Source: SIG299 sp964541485
GTDB lineage: Bacteria > Bacillota > Clostridia > Lachnospirales > Lachnospiraceae
Assembly (NCBI GenBank): GCA_964541485.1
Contig: CAZIQL010000032.1
Location: 1-26,605 of the forward strand
DNA length: 26,605 nucleotides
Direction: 5' to 3'
The notes under the pieces were generated by a model. That model did not search any database, had not been told where the DNA came from, and saw only the letters and a list, made by a program, of their open reading frames with translations. Position numbers and translations under genes: made by a program. Shown here piece by piece: positions 7,263 through 15,585 of this stretch (positions within the stretch are counted from its first letter, which is position 1; each line of letters opens with the position of its first letter).

Positions 7263-7436
7263 GGCGGTTGTTTTGTACGAAAACGATTTTTAAATTTCGC
7301 TATCCGATGTACGACATCTCTGAGACAATGTACGGACGGAAACGGACAATTTGTGTCCGTTTCAGACGTACTTTGTCGGAAGAGTCAGGCGTACATGGAT
7401 ACGAAATCTTAAAAATCAACGTACAAAACAACCGCC
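7263..7436. repeat. 174-bp imperfect palindrome (MITE-like or giant 3' hairpin)
   Basis: The ends GGCGGTTGTTTTGTACG (7263-7279) and its exact complement (7420-7436) form a 17-bp perfect stem. Pairing continues almost to the centre: 7285-7299 with 7402-7417 (one extra base), TATCC and ATGTACG (7301-7313) with 7390-7401, GACAATGTAC with GTACTTTGTC, and GAAACGGACA (7339-7348) with TGTCCGTTTC (7354-7363) around a 5-base loop. AATAA flanks both sides (7255-7259, 7439-7443), a possible target duplication. On the minus strand the stem lies 27 bases after the araA stop and is followed by GCGTTATTTTTTG, so it could also end araA transcription. The remaining gap 7105-7262 is A/T-rich with no gene seen. 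Confidence 0.85.
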
Positions 7437-7463
7437 TCAATAATTTAATATAAATGTACTATT

Positions 7464-8960
7464 TTATCTATAGAACACGCTGTTCCACATCAGTTCATTC
7501 TTGAACTGACGGATTGTAGTATCCTTATCAATATACACAGCTTCAATACCCATAGCTGCTGCCCAATCACCCATCTGCTCAGCAGTGAGGTCATAGGAGA
7601 ACGCGGTATGATGAGCACCACCGGCTAAAATCCAAGCTTCTGCGCCTGTATAAAGATCAGGCTGCGGTACCCAGAAGTTGGTTGCTACCGGAAGCTTTGG
7701 CATTGGCTTTTCTACCTTCTTACAATCTACATCGTTGATGATAAGACGGAAACGGTTGCCAAGGTCAATTAAGGAAGCTGCCACACCATGGCCTTCCTTG
7801 GATGTAAACACAAGTCTTGCCGGATCTTCTCTGTCACCCATGGAAAGTGGCTGGCACTTGATGCTGATCGGACCGTCTGCAATCGTCGGACAAACCTCAA
7901 GCATGTGAGCCTGTAAGATGCCTTCCTTACCCTTTACAAAATTATAAGTATAATCTTCCATGAAGGAGGTACCCTTAGCATCCTTGACACCCTGCGTCAT
8001 AATCTTCATAAGACGAACCATAGCTGCTGTCTTCCAGTCACCTTCGCCGCCGAAGCCGTAGCCCTTTTCCATGAGTCTCTGGATAGCAAGACCAGGAAGC
8101 TGCTGCAAGGAACCAAGGTCACCAAAGTGGGTAACGATGGCATGATAGTTCTTTTCTTCTAAGAAGCGTTCAAAACCAAGCTCAATCTTTGCCTGAACCG
8201 CAACGTGCTTCTTAAATTCTTCAGGATCTCTGCCCTCTAATAAAATGTCATACTTAGAGTAATATTCTTCTACAAGTGCATTTGTATCTGCATCGGAAAC
8301 TGCTGCAACGCTCTCTGCAATTTCATTTACCGGATATGCATCAATTTCCCAGCCGAACTTCAAATGAGCTTCTACCTTATCACCTTCGGTAACTGCTACG
8401 TTTCTCATGTTATCCGCCACTCTCATCACGCGGATATGGCTGCTTTCAATGACACCGATGGCTGTTCTCATCCAGGAAGCAATTCTCTCCTGCACTACCT
8501 TGTCAGACCAGTGGCCTACGATAACCTTACGCTCAATGCCCATTCTTGTCACAATATGACCATACTCTCTGTCACCGTGTGCAGACTGGTTCTCATTCAT
8601 GAAATCCATATCGATGGTATCGTAAGGGATTTCTTCATTAAACTGTGTATGTAAGTGAAGCAATGGCTTTCTGAACTCCTGTAAGCCTAAAATCCAGGAC
8701 TTTGCAGGGGAGAACGTATGCATCCAGGTGATAACACCGGCACATTCTTCATCATTATTTGCCTCATTGAATGTCTTACGGATTAATTCATTTGTAATCA
8801 AAGTAGGTTTCCAAACCACTTCAAACGGAAGCACGCCGGACTCGTTTAACTTTGCTACAATAATCTTGGAATGCTCTGCTACATGCTCTAAGCATTCATC
8901 ACCGTACAGATCCTGGGAACCTGTACAAAACCAAAACTTATAGTTTTTTGTCGCTAACAT
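7464..8960 (-). CDS. araA: L-arabinose isomerase
   Basis: This 498-residue cytoplasmic enzyme converts L-arabinose to L-ribulose, the first step of arabinose breakdown. The N-terminus (FWFCTGSQDLYGDECL) and length (E. coli AraA is 500 residues) are diagnostic. The metal-binding residues fall where expected: E306 in FGGEGDWKTA, E335 in SFMEDYTYNF, H352 in QAHMLEVCP and a later histidine in GGAHHTAFSYD. The frame extends 18 codons upstream, but AAGGAGG stands 8 bases before the ATG at 8958-8960, which starts at the conserved N-terminus. No araB or araD is nearby. The gene has its own promoter and about 90 bases of leader. It fits a genome using arabinoxylan or pectin side chains. Confidence 0.96.
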   Translation of the reverse strand: MLATKNYKFWFCTGSQDLYGDECLEHVAEHSKIIVAKLNESGVLPFEVVWKPTLITNELIRKTFNEANNDEECAGVITWMHTFSPAKSWILGLQEFRKPLLHLHTQFNEEIPYDTIDMDFMNENQSAHGDREYGHIVTRMGIERKVIVGHWSDKVVQERIASWMRTAIGVIESSHIRVMRVADNMRNVAVTEGDKVEAHLKFGWEIDAYPVNEIAESVAAVSDADTNALVEEYYSKYDILLEGRDPEEFKKHVAVQAKIELGFERFLEEKNYHAIVTHFGDLGSLQQLPGLAIQRLMEKGYGFGGEGDWKTAAMVRLMKIMTQGVKDAKGTSFMEDYTYNFVKGKEGILQAHMLEVCPTIADGPISIKCQPLSMGDREDPARLVFTSKEGHGVAASLIDLGNRFRLIINDVDCKKVEKPMPKLPVATNFWVPQPDLYTGAEAWILAGGAHHTAFSYDLTAEQMGDWAAAMGIEAVYIDKDTTIRQFKNELMWNSVFYR

Positions 8961-9056
8961 GGTAATACCCTCCTTGTTTCTCCGAAGAAAGTGTCTGCAT
9001 TTCCTGCTTGGCATGGCCCCTTTTCCCGGATTTTCTTTATAATCTCTTGTAATGCC

Positions 9057-9085
9057 ATTGTATCACAAACCATCTAAAATTCCAA
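9057..9085 (-). promoter_or_regulatory. araA promoter
   Basis: On the minus strand TTGGAA (9080-9085) and TACAAT (9057-9062) are 17 bases apart. Transcription would begin near 9050, leaving a leader of about 90 bases before the araA start at 8960. I see no clear operator in the leader. Confidence 0.6.
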
Positions 9086-9098
9086 CAATAAGTTTCAC

Positions 9099-9158
9099 AA
9101 AAAAGTAAAAAGTTTCAGTTTTTACTTAAGCTTTGTTTAAGTCAAAACTGAAACTTTT
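9099..9158 (-). terminator. uppP terminator
   Basis: A long hairpin at 9108-9158 has 15 bp of pairing between AAAAGTTTCAGTTTT and its complement. After one mismatch it adds six pairs ACTTAA/TTAAGT. On the minus strand it is followed by a T-rich run, TTTTTACTTTTTTG. It starts 3 bases after the uppP stop. This is a strong intrinsic terminator that separates uppP from araA. Confidence 0.85.
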
Positions 9159-9161
9159 ATT

Positions 9162-9992
9162 TTACTTCACAATCAACGCATATCCCAAAATCACTACACC
9201 AAGCACAATCCGATACCATCCGAATGCGGTAAAATCTTTTTTCTTGATATAGCTCATTAAAAACTTAATGACAAGCACAGATACCACAAAAGCCGTTGCC
9301 ATACCAAGTACTAATACTGCTATCTCTGTTCCGGTAAAATCAAAACCGAACTTTAAAATCTTTAACGCACTCATACCAAGCATGACCGGCACCGCAAGGA
9401 AAAAGGTAAATTCCGCTGCTGCCACACGGGAAACTCCAATTAACAAAGCCCCGATAATCGTTGCACCCGAGCGTGAAGTCCCCGGCACGATGGACAACAC
9501 CTGAAACAGGCCGATAAGAAATGCCGTCTTATACGTAATATCGGTAAGCGTTTCTATCTTTGGTGTCTTTGTCTTATTCCACCTTTCAATCACGATAAAT
9601 GCAATACCATAAAGAATCAGTGTTGCCGCAATTACAGGAGCTGTATGAAAATGCGCTTCCACATAATCATCAAACAAAATCGTTACAATGGCACCCGGAA
9701 TGCAGGCTACTACCACTTTAAACCAGATGGAAAACGTCTCTTTCACAATGACCGGTTTTGACTTATCCTTTAACTGAAACGGCCACATTTTCTTCCAGAA
9801 CAAAAGAATTACCGCAAGAATCGCCCCAAGCTGAATTAAAATAAAAAACATCTCTTTAAATTCATCCGTCATGTCGAGTTGAATAAACTCATCCACCAAA
9901 AGCATGTGTCCCGTACTGCTGATAGGCAGCCACTCAGTCACTCCCTCCACGATGCCTAAAAAAATGACTTTTAATATTTCTAAAATTTCCAT
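9162..9992 (-). CDS. uppP: Undecaprenyl-diphosphatase (BacA/UppP)
   Basis: This 276-residue polytopic membrane protein recycles the lipid carrier of cell-wall synthesis by removing a phosphate from undecaprenyl diphosphate. Both family motifs are intact: EGVTEWLPISSTGH at residues 16-29 and PGTSRSGAT at 170-178. Length agrees with E. coli BacA (273). Hydrophobic segments run throughout, for example 45-66, 91-107, 116-135, 190-206 and 222-245. An AAAGGA ribosome site precedes the ATG at 9990-9992. It lies 77 bases downstream of ddh on the same strand with no terminator in the gap, so the two probably share a transcript. Over-expression of this family gives bacitracin resistance. Confidence 0.96.
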   Translation of the reverse strand: MEILEILKVIFLGIVEGVTEWLPISSTGHMLLVDEFIQLDMTDEFKEMFFILIQLGAILAVILLFWKKMWPFQLKDKSKPVIVKETFSIWFKVVVACIPGAIVTILFDDYVEAHFHTAPVIAATLILYGIAFIVIERWNKTKTPKIETLTDITYKTAFLIGLFQVLSIVPGTSRSGATIIGALLIGVSRVAAAEFTFFLAVPVMLGMSALKILKFGFDFTGTEIAVLVLGMATAFVVSVLVIKFLMSYIKKKDFTAFGWYRIVLGVVILGYALIVK

Positions 9993-10069
9993 ACACTTCG
10001 TCCTTTCTTCTCACAGGGAATTTGCAAGCAGTTTTCATTCTATAAAAATCTATATCCGGTCTTCCTAAT

Positions 10070-11056
10070 TTACAGCAACCTTGCTCTCAAATCCTCTGCA
10101 CTGATATTACAAAGGTATGCCGGAGGAATATCAAAAATCGTCTTACAGCCGGTCATTCCCTCGCAGCTCATGCGGGCAGCCGCTCTCACACAGGCAACTA
10201 ATACCGATGCCGTAAATTCCGGATTAGAATCCAGTTTTAAGCTATACTCAATAATATGCGTGTTTTCAAGCTCCCATCCCGTTTTTCCGCTGCGGATAAC
10301 AAAGCCGCCATGCGGAATACCTGCATGGTTATTCTTAAGCTCTTCTTCAGTAATAAACGTTACCGTTGTATCATAGTCTGCAAAATAATTCGGCATGGAC
10401 TTAATCTCTGCTTCAATTCTTGCAAGGTCAGCACCCGGCTCGGCCACAACAAAACACTCTCTTGTATGCTTTTCTCTGGTGGATAACTCAGGATTTGCTC
10501 CGGACCTTACTGCCTCCAGTGCTTCCGGAACCGGCACTGTGTACTGCTTTCCGTTTAATACGCCCTCTACGCGGCGAATTGCATCCGAATGCCCCTGACT
10601 GACACCCTTGCCCCAGAAGGTATAGTCCTTACCATCCGGCAAAATCGCATTGGCATACAGACGGTTTAAAGAAAACATTCCAGGGTCCCAGCCCGCAGAA
10701 ATCACAGCTACATTGCCGTTTTCCTTTGCCACTGCATCTACCTTTGCAAAGTGCTCCGGAATTCTTGCATGGGTATCAAAGCTGTCTACCACACTAAAGT
10801 ACTTTGCATACTCCGGTGTCTGCACAGGAAGGTCTGTTGCACTGCCACCGCAAAGCACCAGGACATCAATCTCATCCTTCATTTTCACCGCATCCTCTGC
10901 CGGATACACCTTGACACCTTCCGTTAAAATCTTTACGCTGTCCGGATTTCTTCTTGAAAAAACCGCAACCAGTTCCATATCTGTATTCTGCTTCAGTGCA
11001 CATTCAATTCCTCTTCCTAAGTTACCATAACCCATAATACCGACTCTGATACTCAT
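10070..11056 (-). CDS. ddh: meso-Diaminopimelate dehydrogenase
   Basis: This 328-residue NADP-dependent enzyme makes meso-2,6-diaminopimelate in one step from tetrahydrodipicolinate, giving lysine and the peptidoglycan cross-linking residue. The Rossmann motif GIMGYGNLGRG is at residues 6-16. The segments VVDSFDTHARIPEH, SAGWDPGMFSLNRL and FWGKGVSQGHSDAIRR match the substrate and dimer regions of known Ddh proteins, whose usual length is about 320-330. AAGGAGG precedes the ATG. It has its own promoter and lies upstream of uppP, linking two envelope-precursor functions. Presence of Ddh fits Clostridia that use the dehydrogenase variant of the DAP pathway. Confidence 0.95.
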   Translation of the reverse strand: MSIRVGIMGYGNLGRGIECALKQNTDMELVAVFSRRNPDSVKILTEGVKVYPAEDAVKMKDEIDVLVLCGGSATDLPVQTPEYAKYFSVVDSFDTHARIPEHFAKVDAVAKENGNVAVISAGWDPGMFSLNRLYANAILPDGKDYTFWGKGVSQGHSDAIRRVEGVLNGKQYTVPVPEALEAVRSGANPELSTREKHTRECFVVAEPGADLARIEAEIKSMPNYFADYDTTVTFITEEELKNNHAGIPHGGFVIRSGKTGWELENTHIIEYSLKLDSNPEFTASVLVACVRAAARMSCEGMTGCKTIFDIPPAYLCNISAEDLRARLL

Positions 11057-11121
11057 GGCAATCCTCCTTATATCCCTTTTATAAACGGATCCTCTAAAGC
11101 ATCCTTTTTAAACACTGTTTC

Positions 11122-11150
11122 ATTATACTACCCTGCATTTTCCCGTGCAA
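11122..11150 (-). promoter_or_regulatory. ddh-uppP promoter
   Basis: On the minus strand TTGCAC (11145-11150) and a perfect TATAAT (11122-11127) are 17 bases apart. The start point near 11115 lies about 60 bases before the ddh start codon. Confidence 0.75.
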
Positions 11151-11171
11151 GAATTTTATTTTCTAATGAGA

Positions 11172-11215
11172 AAAAATGAGGGTATTGTAAAGGATTTCAC
11201 CTCTACAATACCCTC
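11172..11215 (-). terminator. degV terminator
   Basis: GAGGGTATTGTA (11178-11189) and TACAATACCCTC (11204-11215) form a perfect 12-bp stem with a 14-base loop. On the minus strand it is followed by ATTTTTTC. It lies 12 bases after the degV stop. Confidence 0.9.
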
Positions 11216-11227
11216 TCGTTTTAAATT

Positions 11228-12076
11228 TTACTCTTCAATAAACAATACGCCCAACGTACCCGGACCGCAATGGCTGGAAATTACACCACCTGCACGGGTC
11301 TCTAAAATCTCATCGAAATGATTCAGCCCCTCCAGATACTCTCTGACCTTTTCAATCACTTCAGGCGCACAGCCGGAATGTGTAATAAATACACGGTCCT
11401 TCTTGGCATGCTTTAAGCTTTCTTCCAGATCCTTTGTGTAATCCAGAATTACAGAGCCCAACTTTCCTCTGTACTTCTTGTCCGGACGCATCTTGCCGTC
11501 TTCCACGATAATGCATGGATGAAGCTTTAACATACCACCAGCCAATGCTGCTACTGCGCTGCATCTTCCGCCCCGGTGCAAATAAGTAAGGATATCTACC
11601 ACAAAGCTCGCACGAACCTTTGGCTTAATCACCTCGATGGCTTCTTTAATTTCTGCCGCGCTCTTACCTTCCTGTGCCATAATCGCTGCTTCAATTACCT
11701 GTAAGCCGATACCGGTAGACAGGCTTTCCGAATTGATTACAGCAACTTTGTCCTGTGCTTCCAGTTCCTCTGCTGCCATACGTGCCACATTAAACGCCGC
11801 AGACATATCCGCAGAAATAATAAAGCACACAATCTCTCTACCTTCATCCAAAAATGGCTGAAACATGTCCATCGCCTCATCAATCGACATGGCTGAAGTC
11901 TTCGGTGTCGTATTGTTCGCATCCGACCACTGATAAATGTCATCCGGGAAGATGTTTACACCATCCTCATACTCATCATCCCCTAAATGAATATGCAGCG
12001 GCAAAATAGAAATATCATATCTTTCAATTAAATCCTTCGATAAATCACAAGTACTATCTGCAATAATTTTAACCAT
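11228..12076 (-). CDS. degV: DegV family fatty-acid-binding protein
   Basis: The 282-residue cytoplasmic protein begins VKIIADSTCDLSKDLIERY and has TSAMSIDEAMDMFQPFLDEG, ISADMSAAFNVARMAAEEL and a C-terminal ITHSGC motif. These are the landmarks of the two-domain DegV fold, which binds a fatty acid between its lobes. In Staphylococcus the related FakB proteins present the fatty acid to the kinase FakA; no fakA is seen here, and Clostridia often carry several DegV paralogues without one. Length is normal for the family (about 280). GGGGG precedes the ATG at 12074-12076. The gene is monocistronic, with its own promoter and terminator. Confidence 0.93.
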   Translation of the reverse strand: MVKIIADSTCDLSKDLIERYDISILPLHIHLGDDEYEDGVNIFPDDIYQWSDANNTTPKTSAMSIDEAMDMFQPFLDEGREIVCFIISADMSAAFNVARMAAEELEAQDKVAVINSESLSTGIGLQVIEAAIMAQEGKSAAEIKEAIEVIKPKVRASFVVDILTYLHRGGRCSAVAALAGGMLKLHPCIIVEDGKMRPDKKYRGKLGSVILDYTKDLEESLKHAKKDRVFITHSGCAPEVIEKVREYLEGLNHFDEILETRAGGVISSHCGPGTLGVLFIEE

Positions 12077-12111
12077 AACAGACGCCCCCTTTTTTTATGA
12101 ACAATGTAATA

Positions 12112-12140
12112 ATAATACATAAAAACGTAAGAAAGTGCAA
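12112..12140 (-). promoter_or_regulatory. degV promoter
   Basis: On the minus strand TTGCAC (12135-12140) and TATTAT (12112-12117) are 17 bases apart. This puts the start near 12105, about 30 bases before the degV start codon. Confidence 0.6.
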
Positions 12141-12171
12141 GAAAAAGACGAAAGATTTAATGATTTCTTAA

Positions 12172-12214
12172 TAAAAGGAGGTGCATTCTGACCCCTGGTC
12201 TTCCTGCACCCCTT
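12172..12214 (-). terminator. Terminator of the MoxR/vWA/GH97 operon
   Basis: On the minus strand AAGGGGTGCA pairs with TGCACCTCCTT (12205-12214 with 12175-12185), a 10-bp stem with one bulged base. A nested GACC/GGTC pairing sits in the loop and TTTATTAAG follows. It starts six bases after the GH97 stop codon. Confidence 0.75.
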
Positions 12215-12219
12215 ACGCT

Positions 12220-15200
12220 TTACTTTACTTTCTCTTCACTCACTGCAATACGGTCAATATCCGGTGCGTAATACGTCGGATTGGAAAATTCCAGGCGGTT
12301 TTCCCCTGCCTTTAATTCTACCGTAACCTCTGCAATTGCCGTATGCACATAGTCACCGCTGTTTAAACCGGTCAGCGTATACTCCGTCTCACCATTTACC
12401 TTTAAGATTACCCTTCTGTTTTCTCCGCTGCAATAATACAACAACAGCTTATAAGTACCATCCTCCGGTACTGTAACCTTGGTAAAGGTCAGTGTGTTTC
12501 CTGCATAGCCGATGTAGCCGACCTTCTGACCACCTGCGCAGAATGCAGAGCTTGCCTTTACTGCCGCACCCGCTAAAATATTATCAGCAGACTCTGCTTC
12601 ATAATAAGTATAACCGGATGGATTAACCTCTTCATTGACGCCAACACTCGTATCAATTGTTCCCTTGGTAATCATAATCGCAGCACCATCGCCTTCGGCA
12701 AGAACAAGTACCAGCTTATCCGTAGGATTAACCACCTTTTCACAAAGCTCCAATCCCGAGCCTCCATTCACATAAATGTAGGCATTATAAACACCATCCT
12801 CCAGGAAGTCAAGCGAAATCTCCACCGTTCTTTCCTCTGCAGTCATGGTGCCGATAAACCAATCCTCACCGTTTCTTCTTGCCATCGTCACATATTCCCC
12901 CGGATAACCATCCAAAAGAATGGTCTCATCCCATTCGGTCGGAATATGATTCAAAAGCGCAAGTCCGTTATAATTTTTATAAGAAGCTGCCGCATAAGCA
13001 AAATGCTGTAATGCAGACTCATATACTATCGTCTGTGCCAGACAGAATCCATAGGTTGCCTCACTGTCTACCTTGGTTCCTGCCGGTGTGTAATCCATGG
13101 AACCGCAAATATTTCTGGTAAACGGATATAACAGACAGTTTTCGATGGACGGATCTTCCGACCACTTATGGTTCTCTTCTCCGTACACTGCCTCTGTCGA
13201 GAGGATATTCGGATAAGTTCTGCATTCACCGCCAGGTCTTACGCAACCATGATACAGTACCATCAGCTGATTTCTTGCACAGCACTCAGCAATATTCTGC
13301 ATTACCATGAGTACATCGGTGTCATCACTTTCAAAATAGTCTGTCTTGAGTCCGACAACTCCTGCCGCTTTCCACTTTGCAAACAACGTTTCCATTGTTT
13401 CGGTATCCTTGATATCCCTGTAATTTACCCAGACAAAGATACCAACACCTTTTTCTCTTGCATAATCGCACAAATCAGAAAGTTTTCTCTCAAAGTTTCT
13501 CCAACCCACATCCAGACATACATATTCCCAGCCGTTTTCTGCCGCAAAATCAATGTATTCCACGTGTTTTGCATACGTTCCCTGATAAGCCTCTTCCGAC
13601 CACCAGCTCCATGCCACCTTACCCGGCTTGATGTAACTGGTATCTGCGTATAACGTTTCATCCGCTGCCGGATTTAAGTCTGTAATCAAAGAACTGTTTA
13701 CAAATTCATTCAAATCATCCGAAACCACAAACGCTCTCCACGGAGTTGTAAAGCCATTTACGGTATTTACCTCTGTAATCGGAAGCATACCTGGGAAATC
13801 AAGGTCTCCCTTTGCCTCATTATCCGGATCTCTTCTCTGCCCAAACGCCCAGTTAAGCACGGCACTGCCGCGCAGTGTCTGAAGCGCGCTCGTACAGAAT
13901 TCACCATCATTATTGATGGCAGATGCTTCTGTAATCAGCATCCAGTATTCTCCGTTCTTTACAAGCATCGGTGTACTTAATTTCTGGGAAAGGGACTCCA
14001 ACTGACTGTAATTTCTCTCAATGTAGGTGCCTTCATAATGTCCGTTCAATTCAAACGCCCATGTTGTAGTTGTCCTTGGCAGGATGACCTCCGACTTTTC
14101 ATCAAGAGCCGTTACGTTTTCTGCTGAGCCTGCTGTAACCTCTGCATAGCGATATGCAAAGCCGTCATCATACACACGCACAACAAACGTAAACTGTCCG
14201 CTTTCATTTCCCAAAACAAACGAAGTTTCATTGCAGTGATTTTCCATGACCGCATTATAACCGGTGAACAATTCGTAGCTTTCCTTGATCTCCTGCTTTT
14301 CCATACTGCCTGTCCTTACCGAAAGCCCTTCATAAAGGTTGGCTTCAGAAAGCTCCATACCAATCAGAGAGGTTTCTACCAATACCTTTCCCGCATCTGT
14401 TACGGAATAATAATAGGAACCCTTTTCATCAAACCAGAACTGTACCACAGTCTCGCCATCCGGGGAGGTAGTTTTTAATTCTGTCGCTTCTGTCAATTTC
14501 ACCTCTCCCATATACAGGGACAAGTCAATCTCCTCTGCCACCTCGTCTGCTCCTTTGACATCATCCGCATCAAAGGTCCAGTGATATACCGGAAGCTCCA
14601 TTGCCGCATCCGAAGGCATTCCCAATGATTTATGATAAATCGCAATATCATCGATTTCTCCCTCAAAATTCGGCAAATCACTATAAACCGAATTACCGAA
14701 GGAGGTATGTACATACTCAGATAAAATGCTCTTTCCGTCTGTCAGAGTATTCAATAAATAATCAAGCGACGAAGCCAGATTAAAATTCGCATCCGTTTTA
14801 TTCAGTGTTACTTCTTCTCCGTCATAGAAAATATGCACTTCCGTCGTAGAAACACTGAACATCACTTCATGCCACTCATTTTTCGTAAGTGACTTTGTCT
14901 TTGCCTCATAACGTGTCTTATGTCCGCCCGGTTCTGCATAATCCAGGGCATCCACACCACTGATACCGTTATTGTAGGTAGCATATGGCGTGTAAACACC
15001 TCCTATGGTTCTGCCACCAACAAACAGACGGAACGTGCCATCCACTGCCAGACTGATTTCCGGTGCATCTCTCCAGAACGTATCACCCACTCCATAGCCG
15101 CACAGATTGGTCTGGAACACACTGGCTTTCTCTTCTCCTGCTGTCTTATAACGATAGGACACCGTAAATCCTTCTGTTACTCCTTCAAAAACATCCTTTG

Positions 15201-15585
15201 GAAGCTCCAGATAACCATCATCTCCACTAAATTTAAGAACATAGCCGCCATTGATATAGCTCACGGTAACACCGTCTCCGACAATCTGTGCCACTGCATC
15301 ACGGGTTCCGTGACTGTCGATGGTAACACCATTCCATGTGTCAAACACCAATTCTCCCGGTGCCGGACTTGGTTCGGCCGTTGGCTCCGGTGTCACGGTT
15401 GGTTCCGGCTCCGTTGTCGGAACAGCTGTCGGCTCACTCGTTGGCTCCGGTGTCAGCGCTGTTGCCTGCGTCGGTGTCGGCGTCCCTGTTTCCATTCCTG
15501 TTCCTTCTCCGCACGCAGCAAAGCTTCCGGCAAACAGACAAAGGAGCAATAGCCCCATTCCTACTCGCTTTACTTGTTTTTTCAT
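12220..15585 (-). CDS. GH97 family alpha-galactosidase/alpha-glucosidase lipoprotein with LamG and C-terminal CBM
   Basis: The 1121-residue protein has a lipoprotein signal with Cys25 as the lipidated residue. A Pro/Thr/Glu linker follows (33-76), then a LamG-like jelly roll (about 77-345) and the GH97 N-terminal sandwich (about 360-630). After the TIM barrel (about 640-900) come a small beta domain and a CBM6/35-like module (about 1000-1115). In the barrel, KTDYFES has D749 in the place of the nucleophile of retaining alpha-galactosidases of this family. RTYPNILSTEAVYGEE (E798, E802/803) holds candidate acid/base residues. It should act on alpha-linked sugars at the cell surface. Its ATG overlaps the upstream vWA gene by four bases and its ribosome site lies inside that gene. 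It is the last gene of the operon. Confidence 0.88.
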   Translation of the reverse strand: MKKQVKRVGMGLLLLCLFAGSFAACGEGTGMETGTPTPTQATALTPEPTSEPTAVPTTEPEPTVTPEPTAEPSPAPGELVFDTWNGVTIDSHGTRDAVAQIVGDGVTVSYINGGYVLKFSGDDGYLELPKDVFEGVTEGFTVSYRYKTAGEEKASVFQTNLCGYGVGDTFWRDAPEISLAVDGTFRLFVGGRTIGGVYTPYATYNNGISGVDALDYAEPGGHKTRYEAKTKSLTKNEWHEVMFSVSTTEVHIFYDGEEVTLNKTDANFNLASSLDYLLNTLTDGKSILSEYVHTSFGNSVYSDLPNFEGEIDDIAIYHKSLGMPSDAAMELPVYHWTFDADDVKGADEVAEEIDLSLYMGEVKLTEATELKTTSPDGETVVQFWFDEKGSYYYSVTDAGKVLVETSLIGMELSEANLYEGLSVRTGSMEKQEIKESYELFTGYNAVMENHCNETSFVLGNESGQFTFVVRVYDDGFAYRYAEVTAGSAENVTALDEKSEVILPRTTTTWAFELNGHYEGTYIERNYSQLESLSQKLSTPMLVKNGEYWMLITEASAINNDGEFCTSALQTLRGSAVLNWAFGQRRDPDNEAKGDLDFPGMLPITEVNTVNGFTTPWRAFVVSDDLNEFVNSSLITDLNPAADETLYADTSYIKPGKVAWSWWSEEAYQGTYAKHVEYIDFAAENGWEYVCLDVGWRNFERKLSDLCDYAREKGVGIFVWVNYRDIKDTETMETLFAKWKAAGVVGLKTDYFESDDTDVLMVMQNIAECCARNQLMVLYHGCVRPGGECRTYPNILSTEAVYGEENHKWSEDPSIENCLLYPFTRNICGSMDYTPAGTKVDSEATYGFCLAQTIVYESALQHFAYAAASYKNYNGLALLNHIPTEWDETILLDGYPGEYVTMARRNGEDWFIGTMTAEERTVEISLDFLEDGVYNAYIYVNGGSGLELCEKVVNPTDKLVLVLAEGDGAAIMITKGTIDTSVGVNEEVNPSGYTYYEAESADNILAGAAVKASSAFCAGGQKVGYIGYAGNTLTFTKVTVPEDGTYKLLLYYCSGENRRVILKVNGETEYTLTGLNSGDYVHTAIAEVTVELKAGENRLEFSNPTYYAPDIDRIAVSEEKVK

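Noticed and set aside
7263..7436. Palindrome considered as remains of a full insertion sequence
   Set aside because: No transposase fragment is readable inside it in any frame; at most it is a non-autonomous element.
7235..7453. Plus-strand frame of 72 codons across the gap before araA
   Set aside because: It reads straight through the palindrome, has no ribosome site, and its sequence is dictated by the inverted repeat.
14920..15552. Plus-strand frame of 210 codons
   Set aside because: It lies wholly antisense to the GH97 gene, is rich in Cys and Arg from the Pro/Thr linker codons, and has no family features.
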